From: a bacterium | GTDB taxonomy: Bacteria; Bacillota; Clostridia; Lachnospirales; Lachnospiraceae | Reading direction: 5' to 3' | DNA length: 64,000 bases | Assembly (NCBI GenBank): GCA_029012425.1 | Contig: JAQXMB010000168.1 | Span: 1-64,000 of the forward strand | Part shown: positions 54,801 to 63,876 of the stretch, piece by piece | How the letters are laid out: every line of letters begins with the position of its first letter | Numbering within the stretch: the first letter of the stretch is position 1 | The notes under the pieces: model-generated | Databases searched by the model: none | What the model was told of the DNA's origin: nothing | Seen by the model: only the letters and a program-made list of their open reading frames with translations | Program-made: the position numbers and the translations under genes

Positions 54801-56621
54801 ATGGACGATCGAGGCCTAAGAATAATAAAAACAGTGCGTATTCTCACTTTGCCGATACTTTGTCTGATCTGGCTGTGTATGCCATTTACAACCAAGGAAG
54901 TCCGGGCTTTTAGCGGGATTGTAGTCGGGGAGGAGAATACAGCCAGCGGTATGGAGAGTGGTAAGACTCCGCTGGATGCGGACACACAGATTCAACTGCT
55001 CTATGAGGTTCGCGAGACTGCCGGCGGAACAAGTGAAATCTATATCAGCGGATTTATGTTTTCCGGTGCAGGACTTATTGAGCGTACGCTTGTGTTGCCG
55101 GAACAGATTACGCATAAAGGAACGACATACGATGTAGTTGGCGTAGCTGCGAATGCGTTTCGTAATTTTTCTTATCTGAAATCCGTCAGTTTTCCGAGCT
55201 CGTATCGAAGCATCGGATCAGAAGCATTCTATGGATGTACGAACCTTGCACAGGGAACTTTGAATTTCAATAGTGGTATGCAGGAGATTCATGACCATGC
55301 ATTTTATGGATGCTCATCCATCCAGTCGGTGAACATCCCGGCGTCCGTTACCCTGATTGGAACCGGTGCATTTGCGAACTGTGAGAATCTGAAAGAAATC
55401 AATGTTGAGAGCGGAAATTCAAATTACTGCTCGGTGGCAGGCGTGCTGTTTTCAAAAAATCTGACACAGCTGCTTCAGTGCCCGGCAGCGCTCTCATTTA
55501 ACAACTCAGCGTATGGAAACTATGTGATTGATAATTCTGTACGCCAAATATACAGTGAGGCATTTTCGGGTTGTATCAACTTACGACAGATTACTGATAT
55601 GGGAAATTCCCTTGCGACAATCGGTGAGAAAGCCTTTTACGGGTGCAGTAATCTTGTGGAGTTGCATATTCCCGAGACGGTAACGCGTATCGGAGAGAAC
55701 GCGTTTACGGGATGTAGTCCGTCGCTTGTGATTTACTGCATGAAATCCTCGACGGGTGCAGCGGAAAATTATGCAAAGAGTCATGGTATTACAGCATATG
55801 TTACCTGTACAGTTTCATTTTATGATGATGGCAAACTGATCGATACCCAAAAGATTCTGCAGGGACAGTCGGCGACTGCGCCGGTGATTGCAGAACGCAC
55901 CGGCTATACCTTGACATGGGATAAAGATTTTACAAATGTGCAGCAGAATTTGTCGGTGTATGCACAGTGGAAGAAAAACTACACAGTTACATTTAAGGAT
56001 AGCTTTTCCGGACAGGTATCACAGGTGACGACATATTATGGAGGTACGGTGAAACCGCCGACATGGACGCGTACCGGATATGTGCTGGGATGGGATAAGA
56101 CGGATTACAATTATGTAACAAAGGATACCACGGTGAATGCCGTGTGGATGGTATCCATGACTGATACACCTATTAAGGAGCAAAAACCTAAGGTTGGCGA
56201 TACCCGTACAATTAACAATCTTACTTATCAGGTGACCCGTACAACTTCGGGGGATCAGAGAGTGAAGATCGTCGCATGCACCAAGCCGTCTTTAAGCAAG
56301 GTTGTAATACCGGATAAGATTACATTTGGCGGAGTAACCTTTAAGGTGACGAACATTGGTGCCAATGCTTTTCGCGCAATGCCCAAATTAACGACACTTG
56401 AAATTGGTAAAAATGTGGTTACAATTAAGAAGACAGCATTTTATAACTGTTCAAAGCTAAAGACGATCACCATACATTCGAAGAAGCTTGGCAGTGTGGA
56501 TGCAAAGGCGTTTAGCAAGATCTATGCGAAAGCAAAAATCAATGTACCGAATTCGTATATCAAGAAATATAAGACGCTATTACTTGATGGTGGATTGAGC
56601 ACATACGCAAAAGTTTATTAA
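54801..56621 (+). CDS. Secreted BspA-like leucine-rich-repeat protein with InlB-type repeats (paralogue)
   Basis: 606 residues. A signal-anchor or signal peptide (about 12-36, ending VRAF) leads to LRR_5 repeats (about 110-320, units such as EAFYGCTNLAQGTLNFNSGM and KAFYGCSNLVELHIPETVTR), two InlB B-like repeats (TGYTLTWDKDFTNVQQNLSV, then TGYVLGWDKTDYNYVTKDTT) and a final LRR cap. The domain order is the same as in the preceding gene, so the pair arose by tandem duplication, but the proteins have diverged strongly. GGGAGGGGAGG precedes the ATG. Surface adhesion is the likely role. Confidence 0.9.
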   Translation: MDDRGLRIIKTVRILTLPILCLIWLCMPFTTKEVRAFSGIVVGEENTASGMESGKTPLDADTQIQLLYEVRETAGGTSEIYISGFMFSGAGLIERTLVLPEQITHKGTTYDVVGVAANAFRNFSYLKSVSFPSSYRSIGSEAFYGCTNLAQGTLNFNSGMQEIHDHAFYGCSSIQSVNIPASVTLIGTGAFANCENLKEINVESGNSNYCSVAGVLFSKNLTQLLQCPAALSFNNSAYGNYVIDNSVRQIYSEAFSGCINLRQITDMGNSLATIGEKAFYGCSNLVELHIPETVTRIGENAFTGCSPSLVIYCMKSSTGAAENYAKSHGITAYVTCTVSFYDDGKLIDTQKILQGQSATAPVIAERTGYTLTWDKDFTNVQQNLSVYAQWKKNYTVTFKDSFSGQVSQVTTYYGGTVKPPTWTRTGYVLGWDKTDYNYVTKDTTVNAVWMVSMTDTPIKEQKPKVGDTRTINNLTYQVTRTTSGDQRVKIVACTKPSLSKVVIPDKITFGGVTFKVTNIGANAFRAMPKLTTLEIGKNVVTIKKTAFYNCSKLKTITIHSKKLGSVDAKAFSKIYAKAKINVPNSYIKKYKTLLLDGGLSTYAKVY

Positions 56622-56636
56622 AAAGGAGAAACGAAT

Positions 56637-56765
56637 ATGAGTGTTTTGATGCTTTTTGGCGGTATTTTACTTGTAGTGATTCTTGCTGTTGTGGTAGTTG
56701 TGGCAGCTGTATCCGGCGCAACAGCCGCAGTCGTGGCAGATGAGGAAGATGGAGAAGACGAATAA
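56637..56765 (+). CDS. Small membrane protein of 42 residues
   Basis: The ATG at 56637 follows AAAAGGAGAAA. The product has a single hydrophobic helix (about residues 3-33, rich in Val/Ala) and an acidic tail (DEEDGEDE). Its stop overlaps the next start (TAATG), so it is translationally coupled to the membrane protein that follows. It begins 15 bp after the second BspA-like gene. No family is recognised; the charge layout suggests a regulatory or assembly partner of the next protein. Confidence 0.7.
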   Translation: MSVLMLFGGILLVVILAVVVVVAAVSGATAAVVADEEDGEDE

Positions 56766-57172
56766 TGGACATAAGAGAAAAAGAGAAGCGTAAGCTTGCG
56801 AAATTTTTGCTTGTCAGTTCCAACACAGGACGAATGTCATATCTGATTCGGGGACTTGTCGGCGGCTATCTCGTGTATCTGATTTATGAGATGTTTGTAG
56901 AAAACAAAAAGGCCGGCAATGTGCCTTCGGCATTTATTTTGATTGCCGCAGCGGTTATGCTGATTGCGGGCATCTATTTTACCTGTAGTGCGATTTACGC
57001 ATTGGTGAATGGAATCTATGAAGAAAATCTTGTAGAAGAGGAAACCGAGGAGACAACAGAAGAGATTGCGGTTGAAACTCATGCAGAAGAAATAAACAAG
57101 GCCTCTGCCGGTGAACATACACGGACAGAGGCGTTGGATGACGAATCACAAGCTGTGACGGATACCGAGTAG
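56765..57172 (+). CDS. Hypothetical two-helix membrane protein
   Basis: 135 residues. A basic N-terminus (KEKEKRKLAKFLL) is followed by transmembrane helices at about 27-43 and 55-80 and by an acidic, Glu/Thr-rich cytoplasmic or extracellular tail (about 90-135). No domain is recognised. The gene is coupled to the 42-residue protein and probably belongs to the transcript of the BspA-like genes, so a role in their export or display is possible but untested. Confidence 0.65.
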   Translation: MDIREKEKRKLAKFLLVSSNTGRMSYLIRGLVGGYLVYLIYEMFVENKKAGNVPSAFILIAAAVMLIAGIYFTCSAIYALVNGIYEENLVEEETEETTEEIAVETHAEEINKASAGEHTRTEALDDESQAVTDTE

Positions 57173-57194
57173 CGGTACCTCAGGCGGCAAATAA

Positions 57195-57233
57195 GAGCGG
57201 GTGTGCATCCTATACAGGGATGCCCATCCGCTC
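57195..57233. terminator. Possible bidirectional terminator
   Basis: GAGCGGGTGTGCATCC pairs with GGGATGCCCATCCGCTC with small internal mismatches. It spans the stop codon of cheC on the minus strand and the end of the plus-strand transcript. The flanking T/A tracts are weak. Confidence 0.45.
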
Positions 57234-57833
57234 AAATAATTTGTGAAGAGAATCCATCTGAAGTATAAGAATCATGCTGCTTTTGATTTCAGTTCCGGCA
57301 ATATACAGGTTCTCATCGATATAGATGACCTTCTGACCGATGGAATCAAAACGGGATGAAACTTCTTCCAGAACATGCTCAACAGTATCAACATACTCAT
57401 TGGGCGGTGTAATGTTAATGAAAAGACCGGTCAAGGATGCCAGCGAATTCACATAAGTAGCTGTTGTAATATTGCTTGTCTCTTTGACTGCGGACAAATC
57501 CATGAAATCAATATCGTCAAGCGTGTTAATCTGTTTCGGATAAAAGGCGTTGATAATACGGGATACAAACTGGCGCTGAACAACATGAAGCATAACGCCC
57601 TCGATATCGCCTTCGAGACCAAGTGCAAGTCCGACAACACGGCGATTTTTTCCACCAAGATATTGTGATACGTTTTCGTAGTTTACAAGACTGATGGAAG
57701 GTACCTCGATATCAACCGTTGTGTTAAGCATGGATGCAAGGGAGGTAGCGGCATTACCCGAACCAATATTTCCAATTTCGCGTAACGCATCTAAATGCAT
57801 CGAATCTAATTCCGGTATATTATTGAATGCCAT
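57210..57833 (-). CDS. cheC: Chemotaxis phosphatase CheC
   Basis: 207 residues of the CheC/CheX/FliY family, with two phosphatase motifs: REIGNIGSGNAATSL (Glu19, Asn22) and VKETSNITTATYVNS (Glu118, Asn121). Both active sites look intact. CheC dephosphorylates CheY-P and, with CheD, tunes adaptation in Firmicute chemotaxis. Neither cheD nor the rest of the chemotaxis operon is in this window. AGGAG precedes the start; its promoter overlaps that of valS. GVMLHVV near residue 80 and the C-terminal half with ILILQMDS complete the fold. Confidence 0.92.
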   Translation of the reverse strand: MAFNNIPELDSMHLDALREIGNIGSGNAATSLASMLNTTVDIEVPSISLVNYENVSQYLGGKNRRVVGLALGLEGDIEGVMLHVVQRQFVSRIINAFYPKQINTLDDIDFMDLSAVKETSNITTATYVNSLASLTGLFINITPPNEYVDTVEHVLEEVSSRFDSIGQKVIYIDENLYIAGTEIKSSMILILQMDSLHKLFERMGIPV

Positions 57834-57877
57834 ATCATTTCTCCTAAGTTATGTTTGGATAACCACTATCATGGACT

Positions 57878-57907
57878 AGTATAGCACATGATTTCTGCCC
57901 TTGACAA
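57878..57907 (-). promoter_or_regulatory. Promoter of cheC
   Basis: On the minus strand, TTGTCA (57907-57902) and TATACT (57883-57878) are 18 bp apart. The -35 box lies within the palindrome that also carries the valS -35 box. Confidence 0.6.
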
Positions 57908-57929
57908 CTGTCAAAAATGCATTTAACAT
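57901..57929 (+). promoter_or_regulatory. Promoter of valS with palindromic -35 region
   Basis: TTGACA (57901-57906) and TAACAT (57924-57929) with a 17-bp spacer. TTGACA-AC-TGTCAA (57901-57914) is a perfect palindrome. No T-box motif is visible in the leader. Confidence 0.65.
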
Positions 57930-58017
57930 ACCATTGGGTACTAATATCCAAAAATGGGGAATTGGTACAAATGAAAACAGACACCGATATCCATGAAAAA
58001 AAGGAAGGAAAACAGAT

Positions 58018-60672
58018 ATGAGTAAGGAACTTGCAAAAACCTATGATCCCAAGGGAATTGAAGACAGAATTTATAAAAATTGGGAGGAAAAAGGATATTT
58101 TCATGCTAAGGTAGATCGTTCGAAGAAACCCTTTACGATTGTAATGCCGCCTCCGAATATTACGGGACAGCTGCATATGGGTCACGCACTTGATAACACC
58201 ATGCAGGATATTTTGATTCGATATAAAAAGATGCAGGGCTTTAATACCTTATGGCAGCCCGGAACTGACCATGCGGCAATTGCGACAGAGGTTAAGGTAA
58301 TCGAATCGCTCAAAGCCAAGGGCATTGACAAAAATGACCTTGGAAGAGAGGGATTTCTCGAGAAAGCATGGGAGTGGAAAGAAGAATACGGCGGACGCAT
58401 TATCAGGCAGCTGAAAAAGCTTGGATCTGCTGCTGATTGGGAGCGTGAGCGTTTTACGATGGACGAAGGATGCTCAGCGGCTGTCGAGGAAGTATTTGTA
58501 AAATTATATCAGAAAGGTTACATATACAAAGGAAACCGTATTATCAACTGGTGTCCGGTATGTAAGACCTCAATTTCTGATGCGGAAGTAGAGCATGTGG
58601 ATCAGAAGGGATTCTTCTGGCATATTAATTATCCGATCGTTGGTGAGGAAGGAAGATTTCTTGAGATCGCAACCACTCGTCCCGAGACAATGTTTGGAGA
58701 TACTGCGGTAGCAGTAAATCCGAAGGATGAGCGCTACCGGGATTTGATTGGAAAGACATTGCTGCTTCCGATTGTAAACAAAGAAATCCCGATTGTTGCG
58801 GATGAATATGTAGATATGGAATTCGGTACCGGCTGCGTGAAGATCACACCGGCACATGATCCGAATGACTTTGAAGTTGGCAAGCGTCACAATTTAGAGC
58901 TTATTAATGTGATGAATGACGATGCAACCATGAATGCCAATGCCGGAAAGTACGAAGGAATGGATCGCTATGAGTGTCGTGAGGCACTTGTGAACGAACT
59001 GAAAGAGCTGGGTCTTCTTGTTGGAATCAAAGAGCATGAGCATGCTGTCGGAACCCATGACCGTTGTAAGACAACGGTTGAGCCGATGGCAAAACAGCAG
59101 TGGTTTGTTGCGATGGAAGAGATGGCAAAACCTGCGTTAGAAGCAATTCATAATGGACAGCTGAAGTTCGTTCCGGAGCGTTTCGATAAGATTTATACAC
59201 ATTGGTTAGAGGGAATCCGCGATTGGTGTATTTCCCGTCAGCTTTGGTGGGGACATCGGATTCCGGCGTACTATTGCCCGGAATGTGGTGAGATGATCGT
59301 AGCGAAGTCCACAGACGCACCGCACAGCTGTCCGAAGTGTGGATGTGATCATATGGAGCAGGATCCGGATACACTGGATACATGGTTCTCTTCTGCTTTG
59401 TGGCCGTTCTCAACGCTTGGCTGGCCGGAGAAGACGGAAGATATGGACTACTTCTATCCGACGGATGTGTTGATCACGGGATATGATATTATCTTCTTCT
59501 GGGTTATTCGTATGGTATTCTCCGGATATGAGCAGACCGGAAAGGCACCGTTCCATACGGTTTTAATCCATGGACTGGTCCGTGATTCACAGGGCCGCAA
59601 GATGAGTAAATCACTTGGAAACGGTATTGATCCGCTTGAGGTAATTGATAAGTACGGTGCAGATGCACTTCGCCTGACACTGATCACAGGTAATGCTCCC
59701 GGAAATGATATGCGTTTCTACTGGGAGCGTGTAGAGAACTCAAGAAATATTGCCAATAAGGTATGGAATGCATCACGATATATTATGATGAATCTTGAGG
59801 GCAAGGAGCTGACCGCACCGGATATATCAGAACTTGCAATTGAGGATAAGTGGGTGATCTCAAGTCTTAATCGGGTTGCAGGTGATCTGACTGCCAATAT
59901 GGAAAAGTTCGAGCTTGGTATTGCGGTTCAGAAGGTATATGACTTTATCTGGGACGAGTTCTGTGACTGGTATATTGAAATTGTAAAACCTCGTATCTAC
60001 AAATACGATGAGAACAAGGCAAGTGCCAATGCTGCACTTTGGACATTAAAGATAGTACTTGGTGATGCGCTGAAGCTGTTGCATCCGTTTATGCCATTTA
60101 TCACGGAAGAAATATATACAACACTCTATCCCGAGGCTGAGTCCATTATGCTTGCACAGTGGCCGAACTTCACAGAAGAGAATTGCCATGAAAAAGAGGA
60201 GGAGATGATTGGACATCTCAAGGAGCTTGTTCGCGAGGTTCGTAATGTTCGTACCCAGATGGAAGTACCGCCTTCAAGAAAAGCAAAACTTTTTGTAACA
60301 TCAGATTCGGAGAAGCTTCGTGAAACCTTTGAAATCTGTAAGAATGCATATCAGATTCTCGCAAGTGCCAGTGAGATTACCGTACAGGCTGATAAGACCG
60401 GCATCGGTGATGATGCTGTATCGGCGGTTATTCCCGGGGCTGTTGTCTATATGCCGCTGGAAGATCTGGTTGATTTTGAGAAAGAGAAAGAGCGTCTTCT
60501 GAAAGAAAAGGATCGTTTGGAGAAAGAGCTTGATCGTTCGCGCAAGATGCTTGGTAATGAAAAATTCGTAAGTAAGGCACCTGCGGCAAAGATTCAGGAG
60601 GAGAAAGATAAGCAGGCAAAATACGAGCAGATGATGGAGCAGGTGTTACAGCGCTTAAGTCAGATGAAATAG
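58018..60672 (+). CDS. valS: Valyl-tRNA synthetase
   Basis: 884 residues, class I aminoacyl-tRNA synthetase that charges tRNA-Val with valine. The ATP-binding signatures are HMGH (53-56, in PPPNITGQLHMGHAL) and KMSKS (528-532). The editing domain lies between (TTRPETMFGDTAV), and two CxxC pairs (CPECG, CPKCG, about 420-445) form a zinc site. The anticodon-binding domain and the C-terminal coiled-coil arm (about 815-884) are present, so the gene is complete. AAGGAAGG precedes the ATG. It is transcribed from a promoter that overlaps that of the divergent cheC, and no T-box leader is seen. Confidence 0.98.
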   Translation: MSKELAKTYDPKGIEDRIYKNWEEKGYFHAKVDRSKKPFTIVMPPPNITGQLHMGHALDNTMQDILIRYKKMQGFNTLWQPGTDHAAIATEVKVIESLKAKGIDKNDLGREGFLEKAWEWKEEYGGRIIRQLKKLGSAADWERERFTMDEGCSAAVEEVFVKLYQKGYIYKGNRIINWCPVCKTSISDAEVEHVDQKGFFWHINYPIVGEEGRFLEIATTRPETMFGDTAVAVNPKDERYRDLIGKTLLLPIVNKEIPIVADEYVDMEFGTGCVKITPAHDPNDFEVGKRHNLELINVMNDDATMNANAGKYEGMDRYECREALVNELKELGLLVGIKEHEHAVGTHDRCKTTVEPMAKQQWFVAMEEMAKPALEAIHNGQLKFVPERFDKIYTHWLEGIRDWCISRQLWWGHRIPAYYCPECGEMIVAKSTDAPHSCPKCGCDHMEQDPDTLDTWFSSALWPFSTLGWPEKTEDMDYFYPTDVLITGYDIIFFWVIRMVFSGYEQTGKAPFHTVLIHGLVRDSQGRKMSKSLGNGIDPLEVIDKYGADALRLTLITGNAPGNDMRFYWERVENSRNIANKVWNASRYIMMNLEGKELTAPDISELAIEDKWVISSLNRVAGDLTANMEKFELGIAVQKVYDFIWDEFCDWYIEIVKPRIYKYDENKASANAALWTLKIVLGDALKLLHPFMPFITEEIYTTLYPEAESIMLAQWPNFTEENCHEKEEEMIGHLKELVREVRNVRTQMEVPPSRKAKLFVTSDSEKLRETFEICKNAYQILASASEITVQADKTGIGDDAVSAVIPGAVVYMPLEDLVDFEKEKERLLKEKDRLEKELDRSRKMLGNEKFVSKAPAAKIQEEKDKQAKYEQMMEQVLQRLSQMK

Positions 60673-60726
60673 CAGAATATGCATAAATGAAATAGTTGAA
60701 TATGCATAAAATATTTGCAAAAGAAT

Positions 60727-60774
60727 AACGATTATCGTATACTGTTGATAACAGTATACGATGGTCGTTTTATA
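60727..60774 (+). terminator. Intrinsic terminator after valS
   Basis: ATCGTATACTGTT pairs with AACAGTATACGAT around a 3-base loop, extended by AACGATT/GGTCGTT, followed by TTTTATATT. Confidence 0.85.
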
Positions 60775-60805
60775 TTATTATGCGATATTGAGAGGAGGTG
60801 GGAAG

Positions 60806-62197
60806 ATGTCACTTGGTATGCCCTTTGTCAGAAAAAGTCAAGATCTGATGGAAGCTTACATGATGGTGCCTTCCTGCAATCCTGATGAAAATTATACGGT
60901 CGATTATTTGAATGAAATATTGACAAGCGTATATGATATTAAGCTTGGCGTGATTCAGACCGCGTTAGAGAAGATCGTTGAGTCGAGACTGTTTGACAGA
61001 GAAGTGCTTGTTGCGAAGGGCGAGCTTCCGAAAGATGGAAAAGACGGATATTACGAGTTTCTTTTTAATCGTACATTTTCCCAGCAACCGATTGTTTTGG
61101 AGGATGGCTCTGTCGATTATCGTAATATAAAAATGATAGAGGTTGTTGAAGCCGGTCAGGATATTGCAATCTATCATCCGCCGACACAGGGGACGAATGG
61201 GTATAATCTTGGCGCTCAGTTTCAGAATGCAAAACGGGGAGTAGAGCTTCCGCCGCTTCGGGGTACGGGGTTTGAATGTTTGGACGATGGCGTTACTTAT
61301 CGTGCAACTGTCAGTGGTAAGATTACTGAAATAAATAATCGTGTTAATATTTTCCCCGTTCATGAGTTATTTGGTGATGTGGATCTGAGCACAGGTAATA
61401 TTGAGTTTAATGGCGATGTTATTATCCATGGAAATGTGCTCGACGGTATGTCGGTTCGTGCGACCGGAACGATTACTGTTGATAAGCTTGTTGAAGCAGC
61501 TTATATCGAAGGTCGAAAAGGTGTTATTTTGCACGGTGGTGTTTTGGGCAAGAACAACGCAACGATTTGTTCCAAGGGAAACATCACAGCACAGTTTTTT
61601 GAGTATGCCCGTGTTGAGTGTGAAGGCAATATTGAAGCGGAGTCCTTTATGGATAGCAGAGTTTATTGTGGCGGACATATTCATGTATCCGGAAAGAAAG
61701 GCTGTATTATTGGCGGTGAGACCCATGCGGTATGTGGTATTTCTGCAACCCAGATTGGAAATGAAGCAGGAACCAATACAACGGTAACGGTTGGTGTTCA
61801 TCCGGAGGTCTATGCAAAAAATGCAGCACTTCAGGCTGCAATCGATGAGAATACCGGATATCTTGAAAAGATTGAGGAAGGACTATTACAGTTTGAGCAG
61901 GCAATGCGTACGAAGGGAACATCCTTCAGAAATGACCCGAGACGAATGACGCTTGTCAAAGAGAAAGTTCGTCTGACCGCACTTATTGCAGGACACCGGG
62001 AGGAGATGGCTAAAAATCAAAAGATTATCGAGGCATCGACGAGCGCGTGTGTGGAAGCAATCCGCATGATTTATCCGGGTGTACGAATTGGAGTCGATGA
62101 ACAGTCCATTCAGGTAAAGGAAGAACAGCAATCCGTAGAATTCCGTAAGTACATGGGACGAATCGGAATGTTCGGAATCGGCTATACCGTGGCGTAG
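60806..62197 (+). CDS. FapA-family (DUF342) protein
   Basis: 463 residues from the ATG at 60806 (GAGGAGGTGGG site). An N-terminal domain (about 1-150) is followed by a right-handed beta-helix-like core with repeats such as NIEFNGDVIIHGNV, VILHGGVLGKN and VYCGGHIHVSGKKG (about 205-330), then a coiled-coil region (about 355-425). This is the FapA/DUF342 family, described as flagellar assembly protein A, though its exact job is not known and some members act in polarity or envelope signalling. It is followed by a hairpin and then a tiny gene. Confidence 0.88.
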   Translation: MSLGMPFVRKSQDLMEAYMMVPSCNPDENYTVDYLNEILTSVYDIKLGVIQTALEKIVESRLFDREVLVAKGELPKDGKDGYYEFLFNRTFSQQPIVLEDGSVDYRNIKMIEVVEAGQDIAIYHPPTQGTNGYNLGAQFQNAKRGVELPPLRGTGFECLDDGVTYRATVSGKITEINNRVNIFPVHELFGDVDLSTGNIEFNGDVIIHGNVLDGMSVRATGTITVDKLVEAAYIEGRKGVILHGGVLGKNNATICSKGNITAQFFEYARVECEGNIEAESFMDSRVYCGGHIHVSGKKGCIIGGETHAVCGISATQIGNEAGTNTTVTVGVHPEVYAKNAALQAAIDENTGYLEKIEEGLLQFEQAMRTKGTSFRNDPRRMTLVKEKVRLTALIAGHREEMAKNQKIIEASTSACVEAIRMIYPGVRIGVDEQSIQVKEEQQSVEFRKYMGRIGMFGIGYTVA

Positions 62198-62259
62198 CTG
62201 TCGGACTGTGTAACAATCTGCGATAAAATCTTAAAATGATAGGGCTTAGACCCTTGCGT

Positions 62260-62311
62260 AAAACCATCACTGTGGTATATGATAAGTCGTGACCAAAGTG
62301 ATGGTTTTTTT
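62260..62311 (+). terminator. Hairpin terminator between the FapA-like and 47-residue genes
   Basis: AAAACCATCACT (62260-62271) pairs with AGTGATGGTTTT (62297-62308), followed by TTT. The GGAGG site of the next gene begins 3 bp later, so ribosome binding and termination may interfere. Confidence 0.75.
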
Positions 62312-62324
62312 GGAGGAATATGAA

Positions 62325-62468
62325 ATGATTAATTTTGAAGAAGAACTGAAGCATTTTCAGCCAAGCGATGAAATCGAGGATGCTGAAAACGCAATTTATG
62401 AGCATGATATCACCGATATGACCGACATCATGCAGCAAATGATGAGTGAACTTAAGAGGACGAGATAA
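62325..62468 (+). CDS. Small acidic protein of 47 residues
   Basis: The ATG at 62325 follows a strong GGAGG site. The product (INFEEELKHF at the start, DITDMTDIMQQMMSELKRTR at the end) is acidic and amphipathic-helical with no cysteine or membrane segment. The stop is 4 bp before the ATG of the zinc-ribbon/TPR gene, so the two are very likely co-translated. No family recognised; it resembles a small adaptor or partner peptide. Confidence 0.7.
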   Translation: MINFEEELKHFQPSDEIEDAENAIYEHDITDMTDIMQQMMSELKRTR

Positions 62469-62472
62469 ATAA

Positions 62473-63855
62473 ATGGAATGTTATAACTGTGGAATCATTA
62501 TTGGACGGGAAAAAGTTTGCCCGAACTGCGGAGTGGATCTGAGAAAATATCGCCAGTTTGTCGGCATTTCCAATTACCTGTATAATCAGGCACTGGCTCA
62601 GGCGAAGGAACGCGATCTGTCCGGAGCGGCTTCTTCTCTCCGACTCAGTTTGCAATATAATAAAGTAAATACAAATGCCAGAAATCTGCTTGGCCTTATC
62701 TACTATGAGATGGGTGAGGGTGTGGCAGCAGTACGCGAGTGGCTGATCAGCAAAGGCTATCAGGCACAGGAAAACCGGGCATCTGAGTATTTGGAAGAGA
62801 CAAAGAAGAATCCGGCGGAAAAGGAACGGATTAATCAGCTGGCACGAAAGTATAATCAGGTTGTGCATTACTGTAATCAGGACAGTCTGGATCTTGCAGT
62901 GATTCAGTTGAAGAAAATATTGGCAGACAACCCGAAACTGATAAAAGGATGGCAGCTTTTAGCGCTCATTCAGATGCATGAGGGGAATCCGGAAGCAGCA
63001 AGAAAATCCCTTCGTAAGGCGGAAGCGATTGATAATGGAAGTCCGCTTACGGCCAGGTATATGAAAGAAGCCGTAACGATGATGAATGAAAACGGCGGCA
63101 GAAAGAAGAAAAAATCGCAGGCGGTTGCATATCAGAATGGCAATGATACGATTATTCAGCCCAAATTTCGCGGGGATATCGGATTTTGGGGAATGGCAGC
63201 CAATCTTTTGGTTGGTGTCGCGATTGGAGTGGCAATTACCTGGTATCTGGTGGTTCCGGGTATCCGAAAAACAGCTGTTTCAGAAGCTGCTGTTGCGGTA
63301 GCTGAAGCGAATAATACCATTGCAGATAAGAATCAGATGATTAAATCGCTTGAAGAGCAGATCGGGGCTTTATCCGGAGATGTGGAAAACATGGAGACAC
63401 TATCGAAGGAGCAGGGCGATGTAGCGAAAGCAAATGAGCAGTTGCTGTTAGCTTATGATGCTTACAATAATGAGGATATTTCTCTGGCGGGAGATACATT
63501 GGAAGGTGTGGATGCGTCGCTCCTTTCCAGAAAAAGTAAAGCGATTATGGAACAGCTGAGAGAGAAGATCAATCAGCAGTATGTGACGCAGGCTTATGAG
63601 GCCGGAATGGCAGCTTACAACAGCAATGATAATGAAAAAGCAATTGAACAGCTGAACAAGGTTGTTGCGATGGATGAGACATATGATGAAGGAAATGCGC
63701 TGTATAATCTGGCACAGGCGTATCGCAAAGCGCAGGAGTGGGATGCAGCGGTGCTCTATTATTCAAAGGTTGTGGAGCTGTTCCCGGGCAACTCTTTGGC
63801 ATATAATGCAAACCGTTATCTGTCTCAGATTAATCGGATGCCGGAAATGCAATAA
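62473..63855 (+). CDS. Zinc-ribbon and tetratricopeptide-repeat membrane protein
   Basis: 460 residues. An N-terminal zinc ribbon (CYNCG and CPNCG, about 3-20) is followed by TPR helices (about 30-200), a single transmembrane helix (about 237-262), an Ala/Glu-rich coiled coil (about 275-320) and a second TPR block (about 375-455, AYEAGMAAYNSNDNEKAIEQ and YRKAQEWDAAVLYYSKVVEL). It therefore exposes repeat domains on both sides of the membrane and is a likely scaffold. Catalytic motifs are absent. It follows the 47-residue gene by 4 bp and ends at a terminator. Confidence 0.85.
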   Translation: MECYNCGIIIGREKVCPNCGVDLRKYRQFVGISNYLYNQALAQAKERDLSGAASSLRLSLQYNKVNTNARNLLGLIYYEMGEGVAAVREWLISKGYQAQENRASEYLEETKKNPAEKERINQLARKYNQVVHYCNQDSLDLAVIQLKKILADNPKLIKGWQLLALIQMHEGNPEAARKSLRKAEAIDNGSPLTARYMKEAVTMMNENGGRKKKKSQAVAYQNGNDTIIQPKFRGDIGFWGMAANLLVGVAIGVAITWYLVVPGIRKTAVSEAAVAVAEANNTIADKNQMIKSLEEQIGALSGDVENMETLSKEQGDVAKANEQLLLAYDAYNNEDISLAGDTLEGVDASLLSRKSKAIMEQLREKINQQYVTQAYEAGMAAYNSNDNEKAIEQLNKVVAMDETYDEGNALYNLAQAYRKAQEWDAAVLYYSKVVELFPGNSLAYNANRYLSQINRMPEMQ

Positions 63856-63876
63856 CTATATACGATGATTTTTACG

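Noticed and set aside
57834-58017. T-box riboswitch upstream of valS
   Set aside because: The leader after the promoter is under 90 nt and I find no T-box motif or antiterminator.
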